Shown: positions 6,927 to 14,768 of the stretch, piece by piece
Position numbering within the stretch: position 1 is the first letter of the stretch
Layout of the letters: each line of letters opens with the position of its first letter
NCBI GenBank assembly: GCA_024690695.1
Contig: JAILOS010000088.1
Coordinates: 1 to 15,332, forward strand
Reading direction: 5' to 3'
DNA length: 15,332 nt
Source of the DNA: Oscillospiraceae bacterium
Lineage (GTDB): Bacteria > Bacillota_A > Clostridia > Oscillospirales > Oscillospiraceae
Position numbers and translations under genes: made by a program
Notes under the pieces: model-generated
Seen by the model: only the letters and a program-made list of their open reading frames with translations
Database searches by the model: none
What the model was told of the DNA's origin: nothing

Positions 6927-8498
6927 TCACCTCGCTTTCGTCGTAAAGCTGATCCGCGGATCGACCATCGCCATCAGCGCGTCGCCGAGGATCGTGCTCA
7001 ACACGGTGATCGTCGCGTAGAACAGGGTGACGCCGACAATGACGCCGTTGTCATAAGCGCCGATCGCGTTGATCAGCAGGCCGCCGATACCGGGAACCAC
7101 GTACACGCGCTCGGTGATGAACGCGCCGGTCATGGCTCCGAGAAGGGCGCCGGGGATGCCGTGAACGATGGGGATCGCCGCATTCTTGAAGATATGCTTG
7201 GTAAAGATCTCGCCTTCGCCCAGGCCGCCCGACCGGGCGAACTTCACGTAGTCGGAGTTCATCTGGTCGATCATGAAGCGTCGCAGCCAGCGCATCAGAC
7301 GTCCGACGGCGGGCAGCATCAGCGAGACGATCGGCAGGATGAACATCAGCTTGCTCTTCGAGTCCATAATGAAGGTCGTCGGCAAGCCGGTCATGTTGCC
7401 CAGAGCCTTGAAGATCAGGATGTAGGACAGGCTCGGCACCGCCATGATGAACACGATGTAGGCCGTACCGATCTGGTCGGCGAACTTGTCCTTCTTCAGC
7501 GCAACCAGCACGCCGAGCGGAAGGCCGATCAGGTAGCTCAGCAGCGTGGCGATGATGCCGATCGTGAAGGAGTAGCCCATACGGGACATGCCCGTCTTAA
7601 AGGTCTGCACGCTGGTGTAATTGTCCAGGAAGCGCTCCTGGTTGATTACGTTGCCTTCCAGCGAGCCGCTCTGATAAATCGCGGAATGGAGATCATCGGC
7701 GCTCTCCTCGACCAGGCCGGTGGGATAGGTCACCGTCCGGATATCAAAGGAGCCCTGGCTCTTGGTCATCGTGGTCGTGACCTCGATGTTCTTGTTCACC
7801 GAATACGATTTGCCCAGATTGATGGTAAACAGATTCTGGTGAATGTAGGGGAAGCTGTTGTCGCAGTACAGCAGGTACTTGTGCAGCGTCCCGTTGCCGA
7901 TGATGGCGGGCGAGAACTTCTCGCCGCCGTACAGCGGATCATGGAGCGTGAAGGTGAGGCCGCGCTCGCCGACGTCGTCTTCCACCTTGTGGATGTTGTC
8001 CACTTCAACCAGATGGGAGAAGTAGTTCGTCAGGCGGAGATACAGCGGGCGGTCGCGATAGGCGAAGAGCTTGGCCTGTCCGCCGGGCGCGACGGTCTTC
8101 GGCGTTTTCATGATCGCCTCCAGGCGGATCACCGTGTAGCCCTGCGCCTCCATGTCCTTTGTGAATTCTTCTATGTACTGCGCTGCGACGCTGTTGTCGT
8201 TGCTGGCTTTGCGGCCGATCTTGGCCGCCTTGGCGCGAGTTTCCTCATCCAGCGTTCCGTCATTGACGCGCTGCAGCAGATAATCGGCATAGGTAATATA
8301 GTCGATATAGCCGAACTCTTTCCAGGTCCGATACTTGTATACGGTTTTATCGTTGTTGGATACTTTGGAATATTGCGGGTCGGACGCAAAGATCTGATTT
8401 CGGTCCAGCATGGAGTAAATCATGATCATGACGATCGCGACCACAATACAGACTGAGATCAGTCCTCTCAGCAGTCTCCCTAAAAAAAACTTTGTCAT
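6927..8498 (-). CDS. oppB: Oligopeptide ABC importer permease, OppB/AmiC type, with large external domain
   Basis: This is the partner channel subunit. The 523 residues are far longer than an ordinary OppB (about 310-320) but close to Streptococcus AmiC (about 500). After the first helix (about 11-30) comes a large hydrophilic outward domain, about 31-300. Motifs recalled from AmiC occur in order: IYSMLDRNQIFASDPQYSKV, FGYIDY, GNGTLHKYLLY, FPYIHQNLFTINLGKSYSV. The remaining helices run from about 307, with the EAA loop at 417-440 (YVKFARSGGLGEGEIFTKHIFKNA) and the ending GDALMAMVDPRI. The start ATG at 8498 has only a weak GAGTGGTG ribosome site, unlike the strong sites of oppA, oppD and oppF, so permease output may be held below that of the binding protein. 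The frame is complete. Confidence 0.94.
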   Translation of the reverse strand: MTKFFLGRLLRGLISVCIVVAIVMIMIYSMLDRNQIFASDPQYSKVSNNDKTVYKYRTWKEFGYIDYITYADYLLQRVNDGTLDEETRAKAAKIGRKASNDNSVAAQYIEEFTKDMEAQGYTVIRLEAIMKTPKTVAPGGQAKLFAYRDRPLYLRLTNYFSHLVEVDNIHKVEDDVGERGLTFTLHDPLYGGEKFSPAIIGNGTLHKYLLYCDNSFPYIHQNLFTINLGKSYSVNKNIEVTTTMTKSQGSFDIRTVTYPTGLVEESADDLHSAIYQSGSLEGNVINQERFLDNYTSVQTFKTGMSRMGYSFTIGIIATLLSYLIGLPLGVLVALKKDKFADQIGTAYIVFIMAVPSLSYILIFKALGNMTGLPTTFIMDSKSKLMFILPIVSLMLPAVGRLMRWLRRFMIDQMNSDYVKFARSGGLGEGEIFTKHIFKNAAIPIVHGIPGALLGAMTGAFITERVYVVPGIGGLLINAIGAYDNGVIVGVTLFYATITVLSTILGDALMAMVDPRISFTTKAR

Positions 8499-8584
8499 AT
8501 GGCACCACTCACATTACTCATTATATTGCCCCGCTTTTTGCAGGGCCCGGATTTGTGCCAGTCCCGTTTTCGGGATAAAGGATG

Positions 8585-8637
8585 CCCGGCTGAAGTCCGG
8601 ACGCGGCCGGGAGGCTCTGTCCGGCTGTTCAGCCGGG
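8585..8637 (-). other. Second stem-loop in the oppA-oppB spacer
   Basis: CCCGGCTGAA at 8585-8594 pairs perfectly with TTCAGCCGGG at 8628-8637. The 33-base interior contains the palindrome GTCCGGAC (8595-8602) and another GTCCGG, so inner pairings compete. A further small stem, TCCCG/CGGGA with a 4-base loop, lies at 8562-8575. No U-tract follows on the minus strand. With the hairpin at 8659-8688 it leaves the 232-base spacer strongly folded in RNA. Confidence 0.6.
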
Positions 8638-8658
8638 TATGACATCCCAATTGATGAT

Positions 8659-8688
8659 GGTGAGAATGGGCTTTCGCCCATTCTCACC
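8659..8688 (-). other. GAAA-capped hairpin after oppA, probable mRNA stabiliser or partial terminator
   Basis: GGTGAGAATGGGC (8659-8671) pairs with its exact complement at 8676-8688, a perfect 13-bp stem. On the minus strand the loop is GAAA closed by C-G, a GNRA tetraloop of high stability. The following minus strand bases (ATCATCAATTGGG) are not a U-tract, so full termination is unlikely. Such hairpins between a binding-protein gene and its permease genes (malE-malF is the classic case) protect the upstream message and lower downstream expression. That role here is inferred. Confidence 0.8.
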
Positions 8689-8730
8689 GTTTGGGTTCTT
8701 TATGCTGTTTGTTCCTTCAGAAGGAAGGGA

Positions 8731-10959
8731 TTAATAGATGCCGCAGGACTTGACCATGCCGCCGGGGGCGGGAGTCATGGTGGCGAGGTAGGTCTGAGGA
8801 TCGCCGTAGTCGGGGCCCCAACCGGAGACGTCCATGAAGTCGGCGTTCATCTCATAACCGTAATCCGGGTAGTAGCCAGCGTAGAGCCAGCCGGCGGTGT
8901 CGATGCAGTCGACCAGAACGACCTTGACCAGGCCGCCGAAGGTGGCCTCGATGCTCTGCTTCACGACGTTGGCGCGGTTGGTGCGGACCTGGCTGTTGCC
9001 GGCATAGGGGATCTCAATGACGATCGGGTTGTCCTTGTCGACATTGTAACCCTCAGCGGCGAGCTCCTGGAGAGCGATCTGGAACTCGGCGTTGGAGTAC
9101 TCGGGATTGTACCAGCCGTCGTAGCCGTCGCCGGAGCCGATGCCGCCGTCAGCGGTCGGATCCCAAACCTTGACCTGGAAGCCGTCGGCGTCCAGCTGAG
9201 CCTGCATGATGGCGCCGTAGTAGGTGCCGGCAGCGAAGGTGGTGGGAGTGCCGTTGATGTCAACGGTGACTTCCTCAGGCAGGGACACGAAGTTGCCCGG
9301 GACGTAGGAGTTGCGGAGGTTGTTGAGCTTCAGCTCTTCGCCGACGGACTGGGCGTTGTAGGTGCCGCGGTCGACGGAGGTGGCCAGAGCATGACGGAAG
9401 TGGATGTTCTGCATGAAGGCGTTGTAGGTCTTCGCCTGATCAACCGTCTTCGTGGACACGCCGACCGTCGCGTCGTTGACGTTGACGAACTGGTTGCGCA
9501 TGACGTTGAAGAAGGCCATGTAGGAGGTAGCGTCGGTGTCGGAGATGTAGGAGTAGGTGTCAAACAGACCGTCGGCGCGGGCAGCCTCGACAGCGGCGGT
9601 GTTCAGGCCGCAGCCGGAGATGACGCCGTTCTGCGCGTCGTGGTAAGCCTTCAGGTCATCGGAGCCGTCGTTGAACAGCCAGGTGATGGTCTTGAGCTTG
9701 ATGTTGTCCTTGTTCCAGTAGTTCGGGTTGGCGGCAAAGACGATGGTGTTGGCCTCAGTGGCGTTGGTGACGAGGTAAGGACCGCAGTAGGCAATGTGGT
9801 CGGGATCCTTGCCGAAGAGGTAATCGGCAGCCTCGGCGTCGAAGTCAGCGCCGAACTTGCCTCCCTGAGACTCGTAGTAAGCACGGTTCAGCGGGAAGAA
9901 CGGGTTGTAGCCGAGCAGCGTGGTGAACCACATGCAGGGCTCTTCAACGGTGTACTCAACGGTGTACTTGTCAATAGCCTTGACGCCGACTTCAGCAAAG
10001 TCGACGACCTCGCCGTTGATGTAGGCGCCGGCGTTGACGATCTTAACACCGTCGTCGGCAGCCAGACCTTCCAGGCCTCCCTGGACGTCGAGCAGGTGCT
10101 GCATACCGGCGACAAAGTCGTCAGCAGTCACTTCGCCGATCACACGACCCTGAGAGTCGCACCAGACAGCGCCTTCGCGGAGCTTGAAGGTGAAGACGGT
10201 GTGGTCGTCGTTGATGGTGTAGCTCTCAGCCAGAGCGGGCTTCTGGACGTTCTCGATGTCGTACTCGAGCAGGCCGTCAATGGTGTTGACAATGGCCTCG
10301 GAGTCGGCGGAACGATAGGTGGCCAGACCGTCCCAGGTCTGGGGGTCGCTGGTGTAGCCCAGCTCGTAGTGGTCGACAACCTCGTAGCCCTTCTCGGCCA
10401 GGAAGTTCTCAACCCAGGCAGCGAACTCGCCGGTGCCGGCCAGCTCAGCCCACTTCGCCTTGATCTCGTTGCGGTCGGCGGGGAGCATGAACTCGGTCAC
10501 GACCAGCGCGTTGTGGAAACGGTCGCTGTCGTTGCCCCACAGAGTGGAGTTGATGGTCTTGGGAACGACGCGGGAGATCGCATAGTTGCCGCCCTTGGTG
10601 GTGGTCGGCAGCATGATCGCGGCGTTCAGCAGCTTCGCCTCAGCAATGGCCTCGAGAGCATAGCGCTCGGAGACGTCGTTGGCGGCGAGAGCCTTCTCGT
10701 AGTACTCGTAGTACTCGCCGAGAATGCCGTTGTACACGACCTCGGAGTCGTCGTAATAGTTGGCCGGGTCGTACTCCCAGGTCTCAGCGGCCATGGCGGG
10801 GCCGGCAGGCTCCGTGCCGGGCTCGGTGCCGGTGGGCTCCGTGGTGCCGGGCTCGGTGCCGGTGGGCTCCGTGGTGCCGGGCTGCTGCTGGTTGCTGGTG
10901 CAGGCAGCGAGGCTGGCCAGCATCATCAGGGCCAGAAGCAGTGCGATAAGCTTCTTCAT
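8731..10959 (-). CDS. oppA: Oligopeptide-binding lipoprotein, AmiA/OppA family, apparently circularly permuted
   Basis: This extracellular lipoprotein binds peptides and delivers them to OppBC. Of 742 residues, 1-20 are a lipoprotein signal ending in lipobox LAAC (Cys20), followed by a Thr-Glu-Pro-Gly linker (28-53). Residues about 198-742 follow the family-5 solute-binding fold as in AmiA/AliB: GYTSDPQTWDGL, VNTIDGLLEYD, PALAESYTINDD, KLREGAVW, TADDFVAGM, NPNYWNKDN, FRHALATSVDRGTYNAQ, and SGWGPDYGDPQTYL at 712-725. The protein ends 17 residues after that motif. The piece that normally follows it is found instead at about 75-185: SERYALEAIAEAKLLNAAIMLPTTTKGG and ISRVVPKT, matching the C-termini of AliA/AliB-type proteins. 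The ATG at 10959 follows AAGGAGG by 7 bases. It is the first gene of the operon, with its own promoter. Binding-protein identity is certain; the permutation rests on recalled family order. Confidence 0.95.
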   Translation of the reverse strand: MKKLIALLLALMMLASLAACTSNQQQPGTTEPTGTEPGTTEPTGTEPGTEPAGPAMAAETWEYDPANYYDDSEVVYNGILGEYYEYYEKALAANDVSERYALEAIAEAKLLNAAIMLPTTTKGGNYAISRVVPKTINSTLWGNDSDRFHNALVVTEFMLPADRNEIKAKWAELAGTGEFAAWVENFLAEKGYEVVDHYELGYTSDPQTWDGLATYRSADSEAIVNTIDGLLEYDIENVQKPALAESYTINDDHTVFTFKLREGAVWCDSQGRVIGEVTADDFVAGMQHLLDVQGGLEGLAADDGVKIVNAGAYINGEVVDFAEVGVKAIDKYTVEYTVEEPCMWFTTLLGYNPFFPLNRAYYESQGGKFGADFDAEAADYLFGKDPDHIAYCGPYLVTNATEANTIVFAANPNYWNKDNIKLKTITWLFNDGSDDLKAYHDAQNGVISGCGLNTAAVEAARADGLFDTYSYISDTDATSYMAFFNVMRNQFVNVNDATVGVSTKTVDQAKTYNAFMQNIHFRHALATSVDRGTYNAQSVGEELKLNNLRNSYVPGNFVSLPEEVTVDINGTPTTFAAGTYYGAIMQAQLDADGFQVKVWDPTADGGIGSGDGYDGWYNPEYSNAEFQIALQELAAEGYNVDKDNPIVIEIPYAGNSQVRTNRANVVKQSIEATFGGLVKVVLVDCIDTAGWLYAGYYPDYGYEMNADFMDVSGWGPDYGDPQTYLATMTPAPGGMVKSCGIY
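10817..10883 (-). repeat. 30-bp in-frame tandem repeat in the oppA linker
   Basis: Two identical 30-base units (10817-10846 and 10847-10876) are followed by 7 bases of a third. On the minus strand they encode TEPTGTEPGT repeats within residues 28-50 of OppA, between the lipidated Cys20 and the folded domain. This is a flexible, extended spacer that lifts the binding domain off the membrane. Being an exact multiple of three, copy-number changes would alter linker length without breaking the frame. Confidence 0.9.
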
Positions 10960-11341
10960 TTTGTATCCTCCTTGTCGGATTTGTTTATTTTGAACCTTGG
11001 CCGGTTCGGGCCGAGTTCACTGGATTCAGGCGCGTCTTTCCGCGCGGCCCGCTCCCTCCGGAGCGAAGAAGACAATACAGCAAGGGTATTCTATGAGCAT
11101 ACTGAATTTTACCATAAGTCTTTTTAAGATGCAAGCACTAATTTGGCTTTCGTTAACAAACTGTAAAATTTTATGCAGGCTGACCGAGGGCGCGGCGGGT
11201 TTGTCCCTGTGTCTTCGTGCGCCTTGTTCAATTCGGAGGCCCAAGATATGGGTGCCTTCCGCCCTCCGGCCCGCTTTCCCGGCCCGTCTTTTTTCTCACA
11301 GGCCGATAGAATATTCCTTATTTTTCTAAAATATTCATTAT
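10960..11341 (-). other. 382-base intergenic leader and control region upstream of oppA
   Basis: No gene is supported here; the short open frames have no ribosome site or family resemblance. It contains the oppA promoter (separate entry) and a leader of about 140 bases with two potential stem-loops: CGCTCC/GGAGCG at 11050-11065 and an interrupted GAAC..GGCC/GGCC..GTTC stem at 10992-11018. An AT-rich palindrome TAAAATTTTA at 11164-11173 lies about 30 bases upstream of the -35. The part next to the SDR gene (11305-11341) is AT-rich with a weak GAATATT/AATATTC repeat, and I see no convincing terminator for the SDR transcript, so some read-through into oppA is possible. Confidence 0.6.
11106..11134 (-). 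promoter_or_regulatory. Sigma-A promoter of the opp operon, extended -10
   Basis: On the minus strand TTGCAT (11134-11129) is followed after 17 bases by TAAAAT (11111-11106), with TGG directly before it giving an extended -10 (TGnTAAAAT). The predicted start is near 11099, which leaves a leader of about 140 bases before the oppA ATG. The same extended -10 sequence occurs in the glpK promoter. The surrounding bases 11105-11119 show a loose 10-of-15 match to the CodY motif, too weak to call as an operator. Confidence 0.6.
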
Positions 11342-12076
11342 TTATCCGATAAAAAAGCCGCCGTCGGCGCTCAGGACCTGGCCGGTCGTATAGCTCGCCT
11401 CCTCCGCGAGGTACAGCACGGCCCGCGCGATCTCCTCCGGACGGCCGAGGCGGCCGAGCGGAATGACGTCCCGCGCGAGGGCGTTCAGCGTCTCCTCGCC
11501 GAGCACCTTCACCATGTCGGTGTCGATGACGCCGGGGGCGACGCAGTTGACGCGGATGCCGCTGGGCGCAAGCTCCGCCGCCAGCGAGCGCGTGAGGCCG
11601 ATCAGCGCGTGCTTGGTCGCGGCGTAGGCGGTCTCGCAGGAGGCGCCGTGGCTGCCCCAGATGGAGCTGATGAAGACGAGGCAGCCGGCGTGCTCGTGCA
11701 GCATGTGCGGCAGCACCGCCTGCGCGCAGTGGAAGGCGCCGTTGAGGTTGACGTCGAAGATGCGGCGCCACCAGTCCGGCGAGATGTCCTGAAACAGGTG
11801 CTGCTCGGCGATCCCGGCGTTCGAGACCAGCAGCTCCACCGGCCCGAGCTCCCGCTCGGTGCGCGCGACCATGTCGAACACGGCCTCGCGGTCGGCCACG
11901 TCCGCCCGGCAGACGATGACGCGCGCGCCCTCGGCGCGCAGCTTCGCCGCCAGGGCCTCCGCCGCGTCTTCCCTTTCTATATAATTGATGCACACCGCCC
12001 AGCCCGAACGGGCCAGCAGCGCCGCCGTCGCCGCGCCGATGCCGCGCGACGAGCCCGTGACCAGCGCGACCTTCAC
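11342..12076 (-). CDS. SDR-family oxidoreductase, FabG-like
   Basis: This is a classical short-chain dehydrogenase/reductase of 244 residues, the usual length. The nucleotide-binding TGSSRGIG is at 7-14, SNAG (for NNAG) at 85-88, Asn110, and the catalytic S138, Y151 and K155 (YAATK) are present. PG at 181-182 and the C-terminal SADGG (236-240) are typical of FabG and related reductases. Arg11 after the Gly-rich turn is common in NADPH users. The substrate is not readable; 3-oxoacyl-ACP, sugar or steroid reductases share these features. The start is the GTG at 12076, with AAGGAGG at 12090-12084 and 7-base spacing; the frame continues upstream but only as an overlap with plsC. Its GTG overlaps the plsC TGA (GTGA), so the two are translationally coupled. 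Pairing with an acyltransferase makes a lipid role plausible but unproven. Confidence 0.9.
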   Translation of the reverse strand: MKVALVTGSSRGIGAATAALLARSGWAVCINYIEREDAAEALAAKLRAEGARVIVCRADVADREAVFDMVARTERELGPVELLVSNAGIAEQHLFQDISPDWWRRIFDVNLNGAFHCAQAVLPHMLHEHAGCLVFISSIWGSHGASCETAYAATKHALIGLTRSLAAELAPSGIRVNCVAPGVIDTDMVKVLGEETLNALARDVIPLGRLGRPEEIARAVLYLAEEASYTTGQVLSADGGFFIG

Positions 12077-12900
12077 GCCTGTCCCTCCTTTTTCAGCTCC
12101 TCCAGCCTCGCGGCGATCTTTGAGCGGGCCTCCTCGGCCAGCTCCGCCGTGCTCATCGCGCACACGCGCTCGGCCTCGAGCACCTCCAGCACCTCCAGCC
12201 GCAGCGTGCGGACGCCGGGGAAGCGGCGCTTCTTCAGCGTGGCCGCGCCCGAGGTGCACACGATCGCCACCGGCACGCCGGCCTTCTGCGCGATCTTGAA
12301 CGAGCCCGCATGGAAGGGCAGCAGCTCGCCGCTGCGGCTGCGCGTGCCCTCCGGATAGATGCCGATGCTGCACAGGCCGCGCTTGAGATAGTCCGCGGCG
12401 GTCAGGATCGTCTTGAGCGCCTCGCGGTTGTTCTCGCGGTCGATGGCCAGATAGCCCGCGTGCCGGGTGGTGCTGTCGACGATGCGCACCTTCAGGTTCG
12501 AGGGCTTGGTGATGAAGGAGATGTTGTACTCCCGCAGCGCCGAGATCACCGAGAGCGGGTCGAAGGCGGAGCGGTGGTTGCTGACGAAGAGGAAGGGCGT
12601 CTTCGGCAGCTTTTCCCTCCCGACGACCTCCACGCGCACCAGCGAGTAGCCGCAGAGCCATTCGCCGACGTTGGCGCAGATCCAGCGGCTGAGCCGGCGC
12701 TGCTTCCGGATCGGTTCGCCGGGTGCGAGAACCGGCAGCAGCAGGCCGTTGACCGTAAAGGTCAGCGCGAAGAGCAGGTTGCCGAGCAGAAAGCCCAGCA
12801 CCGCGTACAGCAGCGCGCTCCAGACGCTCGCCCCCGGGATCAGCGCGAGGCAGAGCGCGGTAAAGACCGCGTCGAAAATCCAGATCAGCTTGAAGATCAC
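12073..12900 (-). CDS. plsC: 1-acyl-sn-glycerol-3-phosphate acyltransferase (PlsC family)
   Basis: A membrane-bound phospholipid synthesis enzyme that should add the second acyl chain to lysophosphatidic acid. Of 275 residues, hydrophobic segments at about 5-22 and 27-58 anchor it. The acyltransferase core has the catalytic NHRSAFD box (H109, D114), the substrate-binding YPEGTRSRSG at 182-191, and a later VPVAIV block at 209-214. The C-terminal 30 residues are a charged helix. The GTG start at 12900 is preceded by GGGGGG with 7-base spacing, and a sigma-A promoter lies just upstream. It is the first gene of a two-gene unit with the SDR and is divergent from glpK. The family also includes lyso-ornithine acyltransferases, so the exact acceptor is inferred. 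Confidence 0.9.
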   Translation of the reverse strand: MIFKLIWIFDAVFTALCLALIPGASVWSALLYAVLGFLLGNLLFALTFTVNGLLLPVLAPGEPIRKQRRLSRWICANVGEWLCGYSLVRVEVVGREKLPKTPFLFVSNHRSAFDPLSVISALREYNISFITKPSNLKVRIVDSTTRHAGYLAIDRENNREALKTILTAADYLKRGLCSIGIYPEGTRSRSGELLPFHAGSFKIAQKAGVPVAIVCTSGAATLKKRRFPGVRTLRLEVLEVLEAERVCAMSTAELAEEARSKIAARLEELKKEGQA

Positions 12901-12935
12901 GTCTTCGCCCCCCTGTTGTTTTTCAGGCTCTTTTT

Positions 12936-12964
12936 ATCATACCCCATCCCGGCGATTTTTCCAA
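12936..12964 (-). promoter_or_regulatory. Sigma-A promoter for plsC-SDR
   Basis: On the minus strand TTGGAA (12964-12959) and TATGAT (12941-12936) are separated by 17 bases. The start is expected near 12929, about 29 bases before the GTG of plsC, leaving room for the GGGGGG ribosome site. Its -35 lies two bases from the inverted repeat at 12967-12989 that also covers the -35 of glpK. Confidence 0.65.
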
Positions 12965-12966
12965 GA

Positions 12967-12978
12967 GCTTTTTTCGGC

Positions 12979-12989
<11 letters not shown>
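12967..12989. promoter_or_regulatory. Inverted repeat between divergent plsC and glpK promoters, operator candidate
   Basis: GCTTTTTTC (12967-12975) and GAAAAAAGC (12981-12989) form a perfect 9-bp repeat around 5 bases. The right arm contains most of the glpK -35 (TTGAAA, 12979-12984), and the left arm is adjacent to the plsC -35. A protein bound here would affect both promoters. The sequence does not match an operator I can name. It could also form an RNA hairpin, but it lies upstream of both predicted starts. Confidence 0.5.
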
Positions 12990-14561
<1,572 letters not shown>

Positions 14562-14601
14562 TCCCCGCCGGTCCCGAATTTTGCACTTTCCGGGAAACGA
14601 T

Positions 14602-14662
14602 GACGAAATCCGCGAGAGCGGTCTGCGAGGATTTTTTCGTCGCAGCAAAGGCGAAAAATCGC
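14602..14662 (+). terminator. Possible glpK terminator with two competing hairpins
   Basis: GACGAAATCCGC (14602-14613) can pair with GCGAGGATTTTTTCGTC (14625-14641), apart from one bulged A and three extra T. The same right arm can instead pair with CGAAAAATCGC (14652-14662). The T-run lies within the stem rather than after it, so this is a weak terminator call, but the two folds exclude each other. It begins about 40 bases after the glpK stop. Confidence 0.4.
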
Positions 14663-14721
14663 AGGAATCCTTTGTGTATTTCAAGGTTTTGAGACAAAGC
14701 TGAGGCGGAAAAAGACCGCGG

Positions 14722-14749
14722 AGCGCCGAAGCGGCATTGAATCGGCGCT
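14722..14749 (+). other. Stem-loop just upstream of the HAD phosphatase gene
   Basis: AGCGCCGA (14722-14729) pairs perfectly with TCGGCGCT (14742-14749) around a 12-base loop, and one G-T pair extends it. It ends 5 bases before the AAAGGAG ribosome site, so it would fold next to that site. No U-tract follows. I found no convincing promoter between glpK and the phosphatase gene, so the hairpin may mark processing or spacing in a shared transcript. Confidence 0.45.
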
Positions 14750-14768
14750 TCCCTAAAGGAGAACAAGT

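Noticed and set aside
8520..8525. TATAAT on the minus strand just upstream of oppB as an internal promoter
   Set aside because: No -35 lies at 16-18 bases (GGGCCC at 17) and there is no TG extension. It could be chance in an AT-rich patch.
10817..10883. CRISPR or mobile-element repeat
   Set aside because: The 30-base units are directly adjacent without spacers and encode an in-frame lipoprotein linker.
8422..11127. A 901-codon + strand open frame opposite oppA
   Set aside because: It is antisense to the whole of oppA, is Val/Gly/Asp-rich, has no recognisable motif and crosses the oppA promoter.
12077..12661. Upstream extension of the SDR frame to 12661, as a 439-residue protein
   Set aside because: The extra 195 codons overlap plsC in another frame and are Arg/Ala-rich. 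The GTG at 12076 has a properly spaced GGAGG and begins directly at the Rossmann fold.
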